This document shows, one piece after another, positions 3,941 to 5,100 of a stretch of 5,100 nt of DNA. A program made the position numbers and the translations under genes. The stretch's first letter is position 1. Each line of letters opens with the position of its first letter. The DNA is from Thermoplasmatota archaeon (GTDB taxonomy: Archaea; Thermoplasmatota; Penumbrarchaeia; Penumbrarchaeales; Penumbrarchaeaceae). The DNA lies in NCBI GenBank assembly GCA_016929175.1, contig JAFGJI010000264.1, positions 1 to 5,100 on the forward strand, read 5' to 3'. The notes under the pieces were generated by a model. The model made no database searches, was not told where the DNA came from, and saw only the letters and a program-made list of their open reading frames with translations.

Positions 3941-5100
3941 ATGAGATCTGCAAACACATCGGAATGGAAAAGGTTCTTCCAGATATCGGTCATAATAATG
4001 TTGGTCGCCAGCGGGTTGGGCATATTCGTTTACTATATGCCACCCGGAAGATCTGCACCCCCGTATGACGTCAGCTTGACTGTTGACAAGGCAAGCCAGG
4101 AAGTGAGCGCGGGTAGTCAGGTCTACTATGCATTTACCATCACCAATGAAGGGAACAACGGGGACAGGTACACCATAACCAGCAGCGTGTCGGCATCTCC
4201 GGTGACAGGATGGCAGGTGACCCTGTCAAAGACCAGCACCGCGAACATCGGCAGCTACAACACGGATACCTTCACCGTGTCCGTTAGGTCTCCGGCGGGT
4301 GCGAACATATCGGCATACTGCTTTGCGACCATCCGGGTCGCATCACAGATCGACCCGGTGAACTCGTCCCAGTCGGTCCTGATATCCACCATCATCAAGA
4401 GGGACTACGGAGTGTCCATAAGCTCGCCCGGGATACTGTCGATGAACCCGGGAGGTTCCCAGATATTCCGCTTTAATGTCAAGAACGAGGGGAACGACAG
4501 GGACGGATACAGGCTCGAGGCCATAACCGTTCCCACGGGATGGTCGGCATCCGTAGATTTTGATACCGGCAGGATAGACCCTGGTGCGATCAAAGCAGCA
4601 ACGATGACGGTCCAGGCACCGACCGACGCCAAGGCCCAGTCCTACCAGTTCGTTGTTAAGGCCCAGTCCATCACCGATTCGAACACTTCTGCGACAAGGA
4701 CGATCACGGCCAACGTCAACCAGACCTACAAGCTTTCCATACAGTCCGACGGTGTAAAAACGGTCGACGTGACCTCCCAGAACGTTGTCAACTACAATGT
4801 CAGGATCACAAACCTGGGGAATGGTGAGGACCAGTTCAATCTGGAATATTATATCCCGCCCCAGTATACTGCAGCCGGATGGGGAGGGGACCTTTCCACC
4901 ACAACGACCTCCAAGGTGGCGGCTGACAAGAACGCAACAGTGACCTTCTACGTTTACCCCCCGTCAAAGTCCCTCCGACCGGCAGTGAACTCCAAAGGGG
5001 AGTTCTACATCAACGCGTCCTCCGTGGGCAGTTCGCTGATAAAAAGGTCGGTTAAGGTCTCATGTACGGTCCTGCCTTTCTATGACGTAAGGGTCCTGAA
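3941..5100 (+). CDS. Membrane-anchored or secreted protein with tandem NEW3/CARDB-like Ig-fold repeats (partial)
   Basis: The frame is open from ATG 3941 to the right edge (386 codons) with no stop, so the gene is truncated by the window. Residues 12-33 form one hydrophobic segment after K10-R11, a signal peptide or N-terminal anchor, so the rest is probably outside the cell. Three full beta-rich repeats follow, opening at Y42, Y156 and Y263, with a fourth beginning at Y381; the period is about 107-118 residues. Each carries the motif N-x-G-N-x-x-D-x-aromatic (N69, N182, N291) followed 19-23 residues later by a Gly-Trp pair (W91, W201, W314). This is typical of NEW3 (NPCBM-associated) or CARDB-type domains found in archaeal surface proteins. 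Seven N-x-S/T sequons (N5, N122, N141, N248, N260, N331, N358), six beyond the hydrophobic segment, are compatible with glycosylation. No catalytic domain is visible. An adhesion, S-layer-associated or envelope scaffold role is inferred only. It is divergent from the RHH/AT-hook-like gene. Confidence 0.85.
   Translation, partial: MRSANTSEWKRFFQISVIIMLVASGLGIFVYYMPPGRSAPPYDVSLTVDKASQEVSAGSQVYYAFTITNEGNNGDRYTITSSVSASPVTGWQVTLSKTSTANIGSYNTDTFTVSVRSPAGANISAYCFATIRVASQIDPVNSSQSVLISTIIKRDYGVSISSPGILSMNPGGSQIFRFNVKNEGNDRDGYRLEAITVPTGWSASVDFDTGRIDPGAIKAATMTVQAPTDAKAQSYQFVVKAQSITDSNTSATRTITANVNQTYKLSIQSDGVKTVDVTSQNVVNYNVRITNLGNGEDQFNLEYYIPPQYTAAGWGGDLSTTTTSKVAADKNATVTFYVYPPSKSLRPAVNSKGEFYINASSVGSSLIKRSVKVSCTVLPFYDVRVL

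Overview
The window looks like a chromosomal segment of a mesophilic or moderately thermophilic euryarchaeon, most likely of the Thermoplasmata side (for example Methanomassiliicoccales-like). The reasons are archaeal-type promoters (TATA boxes about 26-30 bp before start codons), some genes that look leaderless next to others with GGAGG-like ribosome binding sites, frequent AGG (Arg) and ATA (Ile) codons in G+C-rich genes, an archaeal riboflavin-pathway reductase, and a PAC2-family proteasome chaperone ending in an HbYX motif. The lineage is an inference; no rRNA or other phylogenetic marker is present.

Layout, left to right: the last 58 codons of dnaK (+), then dnaJ (+), separated by about 50 bp that hold a perfect inverted repeat and an 18-codon mini-ORF overlapping both neighbours. 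A convergent gene, arfC/RIB7-type reductase (-), overlaps the last 7 bases of dnaJ. A 123-bp divergent promoter region follows, then a PbaB-like PAC2 gene (+). It converges, with a 1-bp gap, on an unrecognised gene (-) whose product combines a likely ribbon-helix-helix N-terminus with a basic AT-hook-like C-terminal patch. A 197-bp divergent region follows, much of it only about 20% G+C and carrying a 7-bp-arm dyad. Finally a membrane-anchored or secreted protein with tandem NEW3-like Ig-fold repeats (+) runs off the right edge.

Functional themes: protein quality control (DnaK/DnaJ folding machine, proteasome chaperone/activator), one riboflavin/F420-precursor enzyme, a probable DNA-binding protein and a cell-surface protein. 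The genes are densely packed: both convergent pairs leave no intergenic room, so any 3' transcript ends must lie inside the opposing coding sequence. Reciprocal T6 tracts at the pbaB-like/RHH junction fit that arrangement.

There is no sign of mobile elements, CRISPR, tRNA or rRNA genes. No stretch of 300 bp or more lacks a gene. The most interesting leads are the predicted proteasome-docking tail of the PAC2 protein, the RHH plus AT-hook-like protein beside an AT-rich divergent control region, and the unusual dnaK-dnaJ junction. None amounts to demonstrable evidence of a wholly new system.
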